Assembly (NCBI GenBank): GCA_032027145.1
Contig: JAVSMP010000001.1
Span: 3,105,116-3,169,115, forward strand
Reading direction: 5' to 3'
Source of the DNA: Ignavibacterium sp.
GTDB taxonomy: Bacteria; Bacteroidota; Ignavibacteria; Ignavibacteriales; Ignavibacteriaceae
DNA: 64,000 nt
Shown here: positions 18,303 through 27,730 of the stretch, piece after piece
Layout of the letters: each line of letters begins with the position of its first letter
Numbering within the stretch: the first letter of the stretch is position 1
Made by a program: the position numbers and the translations under genes
The notes under the pieces: model-generated
Seen by the model: only the letters and a program-made list of their open reading frames with translations
What the model was told of the DNA's origin: nothing
The model's database searches: none

Positions 18303-19946
18303 TTATTTGAGCAATTGCATCTTTTTAGAGATTTGTACTGAACCGGCTGTTAAACTATAAACATAATTACCGCTTGCCAGTTTTGAAGCATCAAATTTTA
18401 CATTGTATGATCCTGCGCTCATATATTCATTATTGATAAGAACGGCTACTTCTTTCCCTAGTACATCATAGATTCTTAAATCAACATTTGCTGACTTAGT
18501 AATTCCAAATTTAATCTCAGTAGTCGGGTTAAATGGATTTGGGAAGTTCTGATCCAGATAAAACTGAGCAGGAACAATATCGCTTTCTTTTTCAACTGAA
18601 ACTGGAGTGACATTTGCATCAAGTACAATTATCGGCATAGGATCATCATTAGGATTACCTAAAGAATAACCCTGAGTATAAAGTACTTCATCTTCTGCAT
18701 CTCCATCTAAATTGCCAGTAGCAACAACTAACATATCTCCGTTATTATCCCAATAAGCAGAATCAATTATTGAAGCAATATAATTTGCCGGATTAGTTTT
18801 GTCACCGCCCTGATACTCAACTCTAAGGATAGGCACTTTTGCTGTATTACTTGCATTGTATCTTGAACCAAAGATCAGGTCTGGTTTTCCATTATTATCA
18901 ATATCACCAACTGCAGCACCTCTTATGTAATTGCAGTAAGGCGCAAAATCAGCTATTTCATAAGAAACCAGAGTATCAGCATCATTTGGATTATCTAACA
19001 GATAAACTTTACCGCTAAACCAGCCACCCATAAAAATACTTTTGTTTCCATCATTATTCAAATCAACTACAAGCGAACCTCTGAAAGAAGCATCTTCATT
19101 TGCAACATTAAACTGAGGCGGAAAAGTAACCCAACCACCATTTTCATATTTTACCAGAGATATGGTTCCATTTGAATTGAATAACCAAATACGGCTATCA
19201 ACAACTGCAAAATCCCATTTAGCACCAGTGCCGGCTAAATTTGCATCACCTTCTCCGGAAAACTTCAAAGTCCAGTTTTCCAAACCGCCGCCATTATCAG
19301 GAATATCATCAACTGATACAACACCCATGTGAAAATTATTTGCAGCAGATTGATTTGAGAAAATTATTTCCTCATTGCCATCGCCATCAATATCAGTTAG
19401 AACAAATTTTATCGGTGCCACACTAAACATATCAGTATTGATAATAGTTGTTTGTGCATTGGGCAGCCATCCGCCAAATCCATCATCAACACCCATATTA
19501 TCACTTCCATCACCTGGATACTCATATACTACTATTCTATATGGATTTGGATTTATACTTCCATCTAAAAAGTTTGATGGACCCCAGTATATTTCTGGTT
19601 TACCATCTTTATCTAAATCACCCCAGGCAAGAGCAGGATAAGTATTTTGTTGAACAATATCAGGTTGTGCACCCCATACTGAATCCCAGGTAGCAGTTGA
19701 AGGGTTCCATTCGAATTTGTAAATCCTGGGAATAAGTTCATAATTTCTATCTACAAAATTAGTATTGACAGTATAAATTTCAGGTAATCCATCGCCATCG
19801 AAATCTACACCAGCAATGATTCCACCAAATGCCAGTTCAAGTCCTGCAGGATCTTTTATTTCAAAAGCCCGAGGGATTATTTGAGGATAAATGGAAGTAA
19901 TAAACAGGAAAAGAAAAAAAACAACAAAGTAAGTTTGACGGTTCAT
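18303..19946 (-). CDS. Secreted FG-GAP/VCBS beta-propeller protein with T9SS type-A sorting domain (paralogue)
   Basis: A 547-residue protein with the same architecture as its downstream neighbour: signal peptide (ending IYPQ), FG-GAP/VCBS loops (GVDFDGDGLPEIYTVN, WGDLDKDGKPEIYWG, LTDIDGDGNEEIIFSN, VGDIDNNGKPDLIFGS, NLDGDAEDEVLY), and a C-terminal domain DQNFPNPFNPTTEIKFG ... SKKMQLLK. A near-perfect Shine-Dalgarno (AGGAGGTG, six bases before the ATG) is the strongest in the window, suggesting high expression. The gap to the next gene is about 90 AT-rich bases. Ligand and role unknown; likely surface-exposed or released. Confidence 0.87.
   Translation of the reverse strand: MNRQTYFVVFFLFLFITSIYPQIIPRAFEIKDPAGLELAFGGIIAGVDFDGDGLPEIYTVNTNFVDRNYELIPRIYKFEWNPSTATWDSVWGAQPDIVQQNTYPALAWGDLDKDGKPEIYWGPSNFLDGSINPNPYRIVVYEYPGDGSDNMGVDDGFGGWLPNAQTTIINTDMFSVAPIKFVLTDIDGDGNEEIIFSNQSAANNFHMGVVSVDDIPDNGGGLENWTLKFSGEGDANLAGTGAKWDFAVVDSRIWLFNSNGTISLVKYENGGWVTFPPQFNVANEDASFRGSLVVDLNNDGNKSIFMGGWFSGKVYLLDNPNDADTLVSYEIADFAPYCNYIRGAAVGDIDNNGKPDLIFGSRYNASNTAKVPILRVEYQGGDKTNPANYIASIIDSAYWDNNGDMLVVATGNLDGDAEDEVLYTQGYSLGNPNDDPMPIIVLDANVTPVSVEKESDIVPAQFYLDQNFPNPFNPTTEIKFGITKSANVDLRIYDVLGKEVAVLINNEYMSAGSYNVKFDASKLASGNYVYSLTAGSVQISKKMQLLK
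18463..18577. repeat. 115-base identical segment, copy 2
   Basis: Identical to 16741-16855. Both copies encode the start of the type-A sorting domain. Confidence 0.95.
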
Positions 19947-20077
19947 TTAACACCTCCTATAAGGTTCGTTGGGAAATAACAACTAAATAAAACAGAAATA
20001 TTTTATTGTTTTCTGATTTCAAATTAAATAAATGAGTAGTTTTTTGCAATTAAATAATCGGGCATTAACTCAATTCA

Positions 20078-21016
20078 TCAGCTGTTAATTCCGATTGCTC
20101 TTCTTACAAATCCGTCTGCAAGTTTTAATTTTTCTTTTGCTTCTTTAAAATCAACTTTAGCAAGAATCATAACTAAAGCAGTTTTTACATGTCCTTTTGC
20201 ATTTTCAAGTGCAGCAGATGCATCATCATAATTTAATCCTGTAATAGTCATAACAATTTTTTTGGATCTTTCGACAAGTTTTTTATTATTCATTTGCAGA
20301 TCAATCATCATATTTTCATAAACCTTACCAAGTCTTATCATTGATGCAGTTGTCAGCATATTCAGAACCAGCTTTTGAGCTGTTCCGCTTTTCATTCTTG
20401 TTGAACCCATAACTACTTCCGGTCCTACGTTTGGGCAGATTGCCACATCAACTTCAGCAATGTCAAAATCCTTACGTGGATTAGTAGTAATGTAAAGGGT
20501 TTTAGCTCCAAGTTGTTTTGCTTTTTTAACTGCGCCAACAACATAAGGTGTTCTTCTGCTTGCAGCAATTCCACAAACAACATCTTTGGAATTAACTTTT
20601 GCCGCAGCAACTTCTTTAGCGCCGTTTTCTTCTTTGTCTTCAGCACCTTCCTGAGCGCGAAACATAGCCGCTTTTCCACCAGCGATAAATCCCTCTATCA
20701 TTCCATAAGGTGTACCGAATGTTGGAGGACATTCTGAAGCATCTACAACACCAAGTCTTCCGCTTGTTCCGGCACCAAAGTAAAGCAATCTTCCCCCGCT
20801 TTTTAATGCTTTCACAATAATTTCCACAGCTTGTTCAATATATGGAAGTTCTTGTTCTACAGCATAAGGCACAAGTTTATCTTCTTCATTAATAATCTTA
20901 AGGATTTCTGATGTTGAGCTTAAATCAATTTTTAATGAACGTGTATTTCTTTGTTCGGTAGTAAGTTTATTGATTTCTTCAAACAAAGATTTTGAATCGG
21001 TTAGTTTATTCATCAT
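20078..21016 (-). CDS. murQ: N-acetylmuramic acid 6-phosphate etherase MurQ
   Basis: A 312-residue SIS-domain lyase of normal family length. Visible signatures are GRLLYFGAGTSGRLGVVDAS, then ECPPTFGTP, the EGAEDKEENG acidic block, and GSTRMKSGTAQKLVLN. The enzyme removes the D-lactyl ether from MurNAc-6-phosphate to give GlcNAc-6-phosphate and D-lactate in the cytoplasm, a key step of cell-wall recycling. It is divergently oriented from the NagB/PIG-L fusion about 155 bases away, which acts further down the same amino-sugar route. Two ATGs are adjacent (21016 and 21013), and neither has a clear ribosome binding site. Confidence 0.96.
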   Translation of the reverse strand: MMNKLTDSKSLFEEINKLTTEQRNTRSLKIDLSSTSEILKIINEEDKLVPYAVEQELPYIEQAVEIIVKALKSGGRLLYFGAGTSGRLGVVDASECPPTFGTPYGMIEGFIAGGKAAMFRAQEGAEDKEENGAKEVAAAKVNSKDVVCGIAASRRTPYVVGAVKKAKQLGAKTLYITTNPRKDFDIAEVDVAICPNVGPEVVMGSTRMKSGTAQKLVLNMLTTASMIRLGKVYENMMIDLQMNNKKLVERSKKIVMTITGLNYDDASAALENAKGHVKTALVMILAKVDFKEAKEKLKLADGFVRRAIGINS

Positions 21017-21172
21017 TAAATTAAATCTCAGAAAATGATGTTTTAATTTATAAAACTTTAGCTAAATAATTAACATCTGATAAAAATATGAATATCTTTT
21101 ATGGAAGTGCTGAGGTTCTTATATTTAGATGAACAAATTTAATTTTTACTTACTAATACATATATAAATGAT

Positions 21173-23506
21173 ATGACATCCAAAGTTGAACAATACTACC
21201 TTGAACTATCCCAGAAAAAGTTAATTTATAAACCAACTGAAAAAACTCCGGTTATACAGGTATCAAATTTTCCGGAGCTTGGCAAAATGACTGCTCTTAG
21301 ATTTATTGAATGGGTTCAACAAAATCCTAACGGTGTTGTATCACTGCCAACCGGAAAAACACCTGAACATTTTATAAAATGGGTTGCTTACTTCCTAAAG
21401 AATTGGGATAAAGATGATGTAAGAGAAATATTGAAAAAAATAGATCTTGATCAAAGCAATAAACCTGATATGAAAGGTATTCAGTTTATTCAAATTGATG
21501 AATTTTATCCGATTGATTCTCATCAGCATAACAGTTTTTATTATTACATACAAAAATATTACTTCAGTAATTGGGGATTGGATGTTAACAAAGCACTGCT
21601 GATGAACATTAATGAAATTCCTACTGCTAATAATCTTCATTTATCAGAGATATTTCCTGATGAGACTATAGACCTTTCATTAAGAACAAGATGGGCGTCA
21701 ACTACCTTAGAGAGATATCAGAAACAGACAATAGAATTAGTGGATCAGTTCTGCACAGATTATGAAAAGAAAATAAGAGAAAAAGGAGGAATTGGATTTT
21801 TCCTAGGTGGTATAGGACCGGATGGACATATTGGCTTTAATGTTATGGGCAGCGATCATTATTCGACTACAAGGTTAATTCAGACAAATTATGAAACTCA
21901 GGCTGCAGCTGCAACAGATCTGGGTGGAGTTGAAGTTGCAAAGAAAAGACTAGTTATTACAATCGGACTTGATACAATAACCTACAATACTGATGCAACT
22001 GCTATTATAATTGCTGCTGGTGAAGCCAAAGGAAATATAGTACGTGATTCTATTCAGAGCTCTATTTCCAACAAATATCCTGCTACTGTTTTGCAGCGCT
22101 TGCCAAATGCGAGATTTTACTTAACAAACGGTGCAGCCTTCAGATTAGTTGAAAGACGTTATCAGGATGTTTCAGAAGAATCAGAGATATCTCATACATC
22201 TGCAGAGAGAGCAATTATTAACTTATGTCTGGAAAGAAATAAATCATTGCTTGATCTTACTACTGAAGATTACAATTCTAATAAACTCACTAAATTAATT
22301 CTTGATAGAACAAATAAATCACCAAAACAATTCGGCAAAGAGATTCACGATTCGATCATACAAAGATTCGAAAGAGGAATGCAGCCTGTTTCTAATCAGG
22401 TAATTCTGCACACAGGTCCGCATCACGATGATATTCCGCTTGGGTATTTACCATACATAACACATCTTGTAAGAGATGCAAGCAACAGCCATCACTTTGT
22501 TACTATGACAAGCGGATTTACTGCTGTAACAAATTCTTATATGCTTGGATTGCTTGAGGATCTAAAATATTATTTAAGCCAGACTGATTTTACTTCAAGA
22601 TTTACTCAACGCTATTTTGATCCTGAATTTAAAGAAGGAAAAAACCGTGATATCCACCTTTATCTTGATGGGTTAGCTGCACACAGCAAAACAATCAGGA
22701 AGGAAGCTGTTTCAAGAAGATTACTGAGAAATATGATTGAGATATACGAAGAAGATAATATATCTTATCTGGAAGACAGAGTTGATGAACTTATAAATTA
22801 TTTTAAAACACAATATCCGGGTAAAAAGGATATACCTCATGTTCAGAAATTAAAAGGAATGATGCGCGAATGGGAAGAAGAGCTTGTCTGGGCTTTCTTC
22901 GGTTTCAATACAAGCGCAGTTTCACATATGCGTTTAGGATTTTATCAGGGAGATATCTTTACTGAAAATCCTGAAATGGATAGAGATGTTATTCCGATTT
23001 TGAACTTACTTAAAAAAATCAAACCTACTATTGTATCAGTTGCATTAGACCCTGAAGGCAGCGGACCTGATACCCATTACAAAGTATTACAGGCAACTGC
23101 TGAAGCACTTAAACTTTATGAAAAAGAAACCGGAATAAAGGAAGTGAAAGTTTGGGGCTACAGAAATGTTTGGTACAGATTCCATCCTGCCGAAGCAAAT
23201 ATTTTTATACCAGTAAGCCTTAACTCGATGGCAATAATGGAAAATACTTTTCTGAACAGTTATGGCTCTCAGCGTTCTGCAAGTTTTCCAAGCTGGGAGT
23301 ATGATGGTCCGTTTTCAAGATTGGCTCAGAGAATTCAGGTTGAACAATATCAAACGATAAGATTATGTTTAGGTAAGGATTATTTCTTAAAACATCCTCA
23401 TCCAAGAGTGCAGGCTGCTTATGGAATGGTATATCTAAAAGAGTTATCACTTGAAGAGTTTTACACTCATTCAGCTGAACTGAGAAAATTAACTGAAAAT
23501 TATTAG
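21173..23506 (+). CDS. nagB: Glucosamine-6-phosphate deaminase fused to a PIG-L/LmbE deacetylase-like domain
   Basis: A 777-residue two-domain protein. Residues about 1-330 are NagB-like, with SLPTGKTPEHF (phosphate loop), FIQIDEFYPI and FLGGIGPDGHIGFN (near 215-225). In E. coli NagB the position after FN is the catalytic-triad Glu148 (FNEP); here it is Val (FNVM). The long NagB-PIG-L subfamily may share this, so activity is not excluded. Residues about 405-680 resemble the PIG-L/LmbE zinc deacetylase family (GPHHDDIPLG, a variant of HPDD). Together they could deacetylate and deaminate GlcNAc-type sugars; the reaction of the second domain is inference. It lies divergent to murQ and 11 bases upstream of the epimerase gene. 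Confidence 0.85.
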   Translation: MTSKVEQYYLELSQKKLIYKPTEKTPVIQVSNFPELGKMTALRFIEWVQQNPNGVVSLPTGKTPEHFIKWVAYFLKNWDKDDVREILKKIDLDQSNKPDMKGIQFIQIDEFYPIDSHQHNSFYYYIQKYYFSNWGLDVNKALLMNINEIPTANNLHLSEIFPDETIDLSLRTRWASTTLERYQKQTIELVDQFCTDYEKKIREKGGIGFFLGGIGPDGHIGFNVMGSDHYSTTRLIQTNYETQAAAATDLGGVEVAKKRLVITIGLDTITYNTDATAIIIAAGEAKGNIVRDSIQSSISNKYPATVLQRLPNARFYLTNGAAFRLVERRYQDVSEESEISHTSAERAIINLCLERNKSLLDLTTEDYNSNKLTKLILDRTNKSPKQFGKEIHDSIIQRFERGMQPVSNQVILHTGPHHDDIPLGYLPYITHLVRDASNSHHFVTMTSGFTAVTNSYMLGLLEDLKYYLSQTDFTSRFTQRYFDPEFKEGKNRDIHLYLDGLAAHSKTIRKEAVSRRLLRNMIEIYEEDNISYLEDRVDELINYFKTQYPGKKDIPHVQKLKGMMREWEEELVWAFFGFNTSAVSHMRLGFYQGDIFTENPEMDRDVIPILNLLKKIKPTIVSVALDPEGSGPDTHYKVLQATAEALKLYEKETGIKEVKVWGYRNVWYRFHPAEANIFIPVSLNSMAIMENTFLNSYGSQRSASFPSWEYDGPFSRLAQRIQVEQYQTIRLCLGKDYFLKHPHPRVQAAYGMVYLKELSLEEFYTHSAELRKLTENY

Positions 23507-23517
23507 TCAGGATTTAA

Positions 23518-24648
23518 ATGAAACAGAACAGAAAAGATTTTTTAAAAACAAGCGGACTTATAGTTGCAGCCTCTGCTGCGGCTTCAATTCCCACCGCCTC
23601 ATTTGCGAAAAACATAATTAAAAACAAAGGCTCTAAAATGAAGTTAAGATTTAAACCATATACACTTGAGCTAAAGCATGTTTTTACAGTTGCTGTTTAT
23701 TCCAGAACTACAACTCCGGTTATGCTTACTGAAATTGAATATGATGGAATAATAGGATACGGTGAAGCTTCAATGCCGCAATATCTCGGTGAGTCACAGG
23801 AAACTGCAGCAGCTTTTTTATCAAAAGTTAATCTTGAACAGTTTGATGACCCGTTTCAGATGGAAGATATTCTTACTTATGTTGATTCCATTGATAAGAA
23901 AAATACTGCTGCTAAAGCTTCAATTGATATTGCTTTGCATGATCTTGTGGGAAAATTATTAAATCAGCCCTGGTATAAAATATGGGGATACGATAAATCA
24001 AAAACTCCGGATACAACTTTTACAATCGGTATTGATACAGCCGAGGTAGTTAAACAGAAGGTTAAAGAGGCCTCTGAGTTTAAGTTATTGAAAGTTAAAC
24101 TGGGCAAGGATAACGATAAAGAAATGATTAATACCATAAGATCTGTTACCGATGTTCCGTTAACTGCAGATGCTAATCAGGGCTGGACTGACAAGTATCA
24201 GGCGCTTGATATGATTAATTGGCTTAATGATAAAAATGTTCTGTATGTAGAGCAGCCTCTTCCGAAGGATATGATTGATGAAAATGCATGGATAACTGAA
24301 AACTCACCAATACCTATTCTTGGTGATGAAGCTATACAGCGAATTGGTGATTTGATTAAGATGAAAGACGTTTATGCTGGTGTGGTAATAAAACTGATGA
24401 AGTGCACCGGAATGCGGGAAGCAAATAAAATGATTGCTATGGCAAGAGCATTAAACAAGAAAATAATGCTCGGTTGTATGACTGAAACAAGCTGTGCTAT
24501 TTCTGCTGCTTCACAACTTTCTCCAATGGTTGACTGGGCTGATCTTGATGGTGCTTTACTTATTAAGAATGATCCATTTGAGGGAATGAAAGTTATTGAT
24601 GGCAGAGTAACTCTGAATGATTATCCCGGTATTGGATTAAAGAATTAA
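23518..24648 (+). CDS. Exported enolase-superfamily dipeptide epimerase (L-Ala-D/L-Glu type)
   Basis: A 376-residue protein. The N-terminus (NRKDFLKTSG, then a hydrophobic Ala-rich stretch ending TASFAK) resembles a Tat signal with Arg-Lys in place of Arg-Arg. The enolase-superfamily core follows: the KVKLG base, metal ligands in TADANQGW, VEQPL and LGDEAI, and the second-base region IKLMKCTG. TETSCAISAASQLSP and DWADLDGALLI close the barrel. These features match the L-Ala-D/L-Glu epimerase branch, which converts the murein dipeptide for use as a nutrient. An internal ATG at 23638 could give a cytoplasmic form. AGGA precedes the first ATG, 11 bases after the NagB fusion. Substrate is inferred from motifs and neighbours. 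Confidence 0.85.
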   Translation: MKQNRKDFLKTSGLIVAASAAASIPTASFAKNIIKNKGSKMKLRFKPYTLELKHVFTVAVYSRTTTPVMLTEIEYDGIIGYGEASMPQYLGESQETAAAFLSKVNLEQFDDPFQMEDILTYVDSIDKKNTAAKASIDIALHDLVGKLLNQPWYKIWGYDKSKTPDTTFTIGIDTAEVVKQKVKEASEFKLLKVKLGKDNDKEMINTIRSVTDVPLTADANQGWTDKYQALDMINWLNDKNVLYVEQPLPKDMIDENAWITENSPIPILGDEAIQRIGDLIKMKDVYAGVVIKLMKCTGMREANKMIAMARALNKKIMLGCMTETSCAISAASQLSPMVDWADLDGALLIKNDPFEGMKVIDGRVTLNDYPGIGLKN

Positions 24649-24680
24649 GCTGAACTAATATTATACTTAAAGCAAAAATA

Positions 24681-24710
24681 ACAATGATTTTTAGAGCGTT
24701 AAATCATTGT
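24681..24710. terminator. Possible bidirectional hairpin between convergent genes
   Basis: Ten-base arms ACAATGATTT (24681-24690) and AAATCATTGT (24701-24710) surround a 10-base loop, between the convergent epimerase and amidase genes. The right arm overlaps the amidase stop. No strong T-run follows, so terminator function is tentative. Confidence 0.4.
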
Positions 24711-27685
24711 ACATTTAAATAATTTAAAACAGCTTTCATTATTGTATTTCTGTTTTTTTCACCCAGAATAGTTTCAAACGGGAAACCAAATGTAATTACA
24801 GAATATTCTCCTTTGAATCCAATAACAGAACTAAAATAATTTTCTGAATATCTCATAAGCACTTCACTTCCGTTTAACTCTCCAAGCTCATCCGGTGCTT
24901 CCACTTTATAAATTGAATCATTTAATGCTGTGTTAAATTCCAAAGATTGATTTTTTGTTAAAAAGTTTTCGTTAACTGAAATTACTTTTCCGGTTTTTAC
25001 TGCCCAGCCGGTTTTTAATTTTAATTTAAGAACTTCGTTTGCAAATTTAATTCCGGTGCTGTCTTTGTCTGAGTACAAATCAGTGCCGATATAAGATCCG
25101 CTTATAAATAATTTTCCGCCGTTTGTTAAATATGATTTAACTTTTTCTTTAAGTAAATCAGGAAAGACTTCAAATCTTATTTGTTCTTTGTATTTAGGAG
25201 CCTGGGTTTTTTTCTGTTCTCCAAATAAAATATCTGTCATTTTGTAATTTGTTAAATCAACTTCACCGCTCATTACTGATTCATCACTGGCAGAACAAAA
25301 ACTAAATCCGTTTTCTTTTAATGCCTTGCCATGAGTATAAACAAAATCAAATGTGTTTCCGGCAATAACTTTTCCTTCATTGTAGGAATGACTTGCACCG
25401 TGTCCAGGATTATCATCTGTAATCCATTTTGAAGCAGGATTAAAGTTAAATTGTGTTCCGGTAAAAGATAAATCATATTTATCCGGAACTCCTTCATCAA
25501 TAAAATTAGTAAAACCGGAAAAATCAGGTGAATCAAAACTTGCTGGTGCTGAAACACGATCAAAGCCATTTACAATTAGTACCGGATTTGGTGATTTCTT
25601 ATTAAAGCAAACAGACAGCACTTCTGACGGAAAACTTTCACCACCGTTATTTACAGCCGTAACTTTGAAACTATAAATATTATCTTCTTTCAGATCAGAT
25701 AATTTTATTTTATTGGATTCAACTATTCTTCCGTTATCAAATCCTTTATTGTTTATTCGTGTGTATAATATAAATTTATCTGCAGTTGCAGTTGGTTCAT
25801 TCTTATCAATCTGAGCTTTCCAGTTTAGTTCAACTTCTCCTTTATTATTGAGAATTGCTGAAAAGTTTTGCGGAGGTAAAGGTTGAACAACATAATCAAA
25901 TCCGTTTTGTACAGATAAGAATTTTAACATACCAATATAAATCGATCGTGCAACATCAAATCTGAAAATAGGATCCAATGAAAACTTCATATCATAAAAA
26001 TTCTGATGTGATAATAACTCTAAAAGCATGGATGGAATATTTGGTCTTGCCGCTTCACTGTACATTGAATTCATAAGCTGTCTTCTTGTCCAGGCAGAAT
26101 CATAATTTTTCCGTATGTCATTCACAATCTGAGTCTGCACAATATCTGAGAGGTCTCTGTTTGCAAGTCTTGAAACACCATCAGGAAAAACATTCTGAGA
26201 ATCCAAACCAGGAATGCTGTAAATCATTAATGTTCCGATTGCAGTATCATTTCTGGTAATTCCGGCATCAGTATGGAATGCCAGAGAAAGGTCAATGGGA
26301 ACTCCTAATCCTTTTTCATCACGTTTTTTGTTAGGACCAAAAGGAGCACCGTATAAATAATTTCCGTATTCAGCACGAGATTGATAATCATCATTATAAT
26401 CGTTGCTGTTTTTATTCAGATTGTATGTTAGTGTATCCGGCATACCGGCAAATTGCAGCCAATATCTTGAACCTTCTGCAAATTTTGGTTTACCGCTTGT
26501 GGTTCCTTCACGTTCAACAATACCCACACCGCCGCCAAATCTAACAGCATCAGCAGAAACAATTCTATCAATATCTTTACTTTGATTTGTTAAAATCACA
26601 CCCTGATTTTTACTCCTGCCCTTTTCAAATTTAAATGTTCCAAGATAAATCCAGGTTTTCCCTCCGATAGTTTGATTGATCCGAAAATCTGTTTCGCCTC
26701 CGGAATGTTTCACTTTGTATTGTGCATCTGTAACATTTTTATCCGATGCTATATAAGAAATGTAAACTGCATAATAACCTGTCTTTGGAATTTCAGGAAT
26801 CCAGCTAACCGATGAAAAGGGATTTATCATTGAATTGATATATCTGGCAGTTCCGTTATTAAACGGATTTTCACCTTCTTTAATTGTTGGATTTTTTAAA
26901 GTGAATCCTTTTTCTGATGAAGTCTTCCAGACAATTTTATCGGAAACTGAAGTTTCTATGTATGATTCTTTGCCCGGATTATCATTATCAACAATAACTT
27001 CATTGATTTGAAAATCACGTTCTCTTGGAACAAACACATTAGCTCCTGCATTTTCCAGCATCGGTATAAGATAAGGAATTGTAAAACTTAATGGACCGAG
27101 GTCTTCAATTGTCTGAAATAACCGCGCACGCTGCCACATCCATCGCTTTTCATTGTTATTGTAATACCAGCCATGGCTATGCCATAATAAAATATTTTTA
27201 TTATTCAATCCTTTAATAATCTTAAAAGGTTTGCTGATATTTTGTACAACAGGTATTCTATCTTTGACTGATTTTGTAATTCTTGCTTTATCAATTTTGT
27301 TTTTATCAGTTCTGTAAAAATTGGGAATAAGCTCTTCAATATTATAGCCCATAGATGTTACAACTATATTATAATCGCTTAAACTTTCAGTAAAATAATT
27401 TTTTATAGTGCTTTTTAACCGGGCTGCAAATTCTTCTCTTATAGGTAATGAAGCAAGTTCTTTACTAAACTGAACAGTAATGGTTCTATTTACACTATCA
27501 AACAGAACATTGTTTAACTTAACATATTTTGAAAGATTGAATTCCTGTTTGACCACATCGAACTGTGAAATAAAATTTGAGTTACAATAATCAAACTCTG
27601 ATTGTAAAGTAATTACTTCTGATGTGCTGCAGGAATTGATAATATAAAATGTAAGGAACAGAAAAAAGATTTTGATTTTTTGCAT
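24704..27685 (-). CDS. Lipoprotein N-acetylmuramoyl-L-alanine amidase-like protein with golvesin-like insert
   Basis: A 993-residue protein with a lipoprotein-type signal (YIINSCS, Cys19). An amidase_3-like fold appears split. The first part (about 160-230) has LLWHSHGWYY. An inserted beta domain (about 250-390, AVYISYIAS, TWIYLGTFKFEKG) resembles golvesin C-terminal-like domains. The second part carries LAFHTDAG and MLLELLSHQNFYD, which match the His and Glu zinc-site blocks. An FnIII-like domain lies at about 602-695, and a C-terminal ThuA/glutamine-amidotransferase-like fold (NGGKLFISGSYIGTD) at about 830-993. Related Bacteroidota proteins are often labelled xanthan lyase by homology; the amidase reading rests on motifs. 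Outer-membrane-anchored, it could strip stem peptides from murein, feeding the adjacent glycosidase and recycling genes. Confidence 0.72.
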   Translation of the reverse strand: MQKIKIFFLFLTFYIINSCSTSEVITLQSEFDYCNSNFISQFDVVKQEFNLSKYVKLNNVLFDSVNRTITVQFSKELASLPIREEFAARLKSTIKNYFTESLSDYNIVVTSMGYNIEELIPNFYRTDKNKIDKARITKSVKDRIPVVQNISKPFKIIKGLNNKNILLWHSHGWYYNNNEKRWMWQRARLFQTIEDLGPLSFTIPYLIPMLENAGANVFVPRERDFQINEVIVDNDNPGKESYIETSVSDKIVWKTSSEKGFTLKNPTIKEGENPFNNGTARYINSMINPFSSVSWIPEIPKTGYYAVYISYIASDKNVTDAQYKVKHSGGETDFRINQTIGGKTWIYLGTFKFEKGRSKNQGVILTNQSKDIDRIVSADAVRFGGGVGIVEREGTTSGKPKFAEGSRYWLQFAGMPDTLTYNLNKNSNDYNDDYQSRAEYGNYLYGAPFGPNKKRDEKGLGVPIDLSLAFHTDAGITRNDTAIGTLMIYSIPGLDSQNVFPDGVSRLANRDLSDIVQTQIVNDIRKNYDSAWTRRQLMNSMYSEAARPNIPSMLLELLSHQNFYDMKFSLDPIFRFDVARSIYIGMLKFLSVQNGFDYVVQPLPPQNFSAILNNKGEVELNWKAQIDKNEPTATADKFILYTRINNKGFDNGRIVESNKIKLSDLKEDNIYSFKVTAVNNGGESFPSEVLSVCFNKKSPNPVLIVNGFDRVSAPASFDSPDFSGFTNFIDEGVPDKYDLSFTGTQFNFNPASKWITDDNPGHGASHSYNEGKVIAGNTFDFVYTHGKALKENGFSFCSASDESVMSGEVDLTNYKMTDILFGEQKKTQAPKYKEQIRFEVFPDLLKEKVKSYLTNGGKLFISGSYIGTDLYSDKDSTGIKFANEVLKLKLKTGWAVKTGKVISVNENFLTKNQSLEFNTALNDSIYKVEAPDELGELNGSEVLMRYSENYFSSVIGFKGEYSVITFGFPFETILGEKNRNTIMKAVLNYLNVQ

Positions 27686-27704
27686 GTTGATCCAGAGAAT
27701 TTAA

Positions 27705-27725
27705 AAGCCCGGCACTACCGGGCTT
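27705..27725 (-). terminator. Hairpin after the GHL10 gene
   Basis: Eight-base GC-rich arms AAGCCCGG (27705-27712) and CCGGGCTT (27718-27725) with a five-base loop lie immediately after the glycosidase stop and before the amidase start. The T-run on the minus strand is short (TTTT), so it may attenuate rather than fully stop transcription. Confidence 0.65.
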
Positions 27726-27730
27726 AAATT

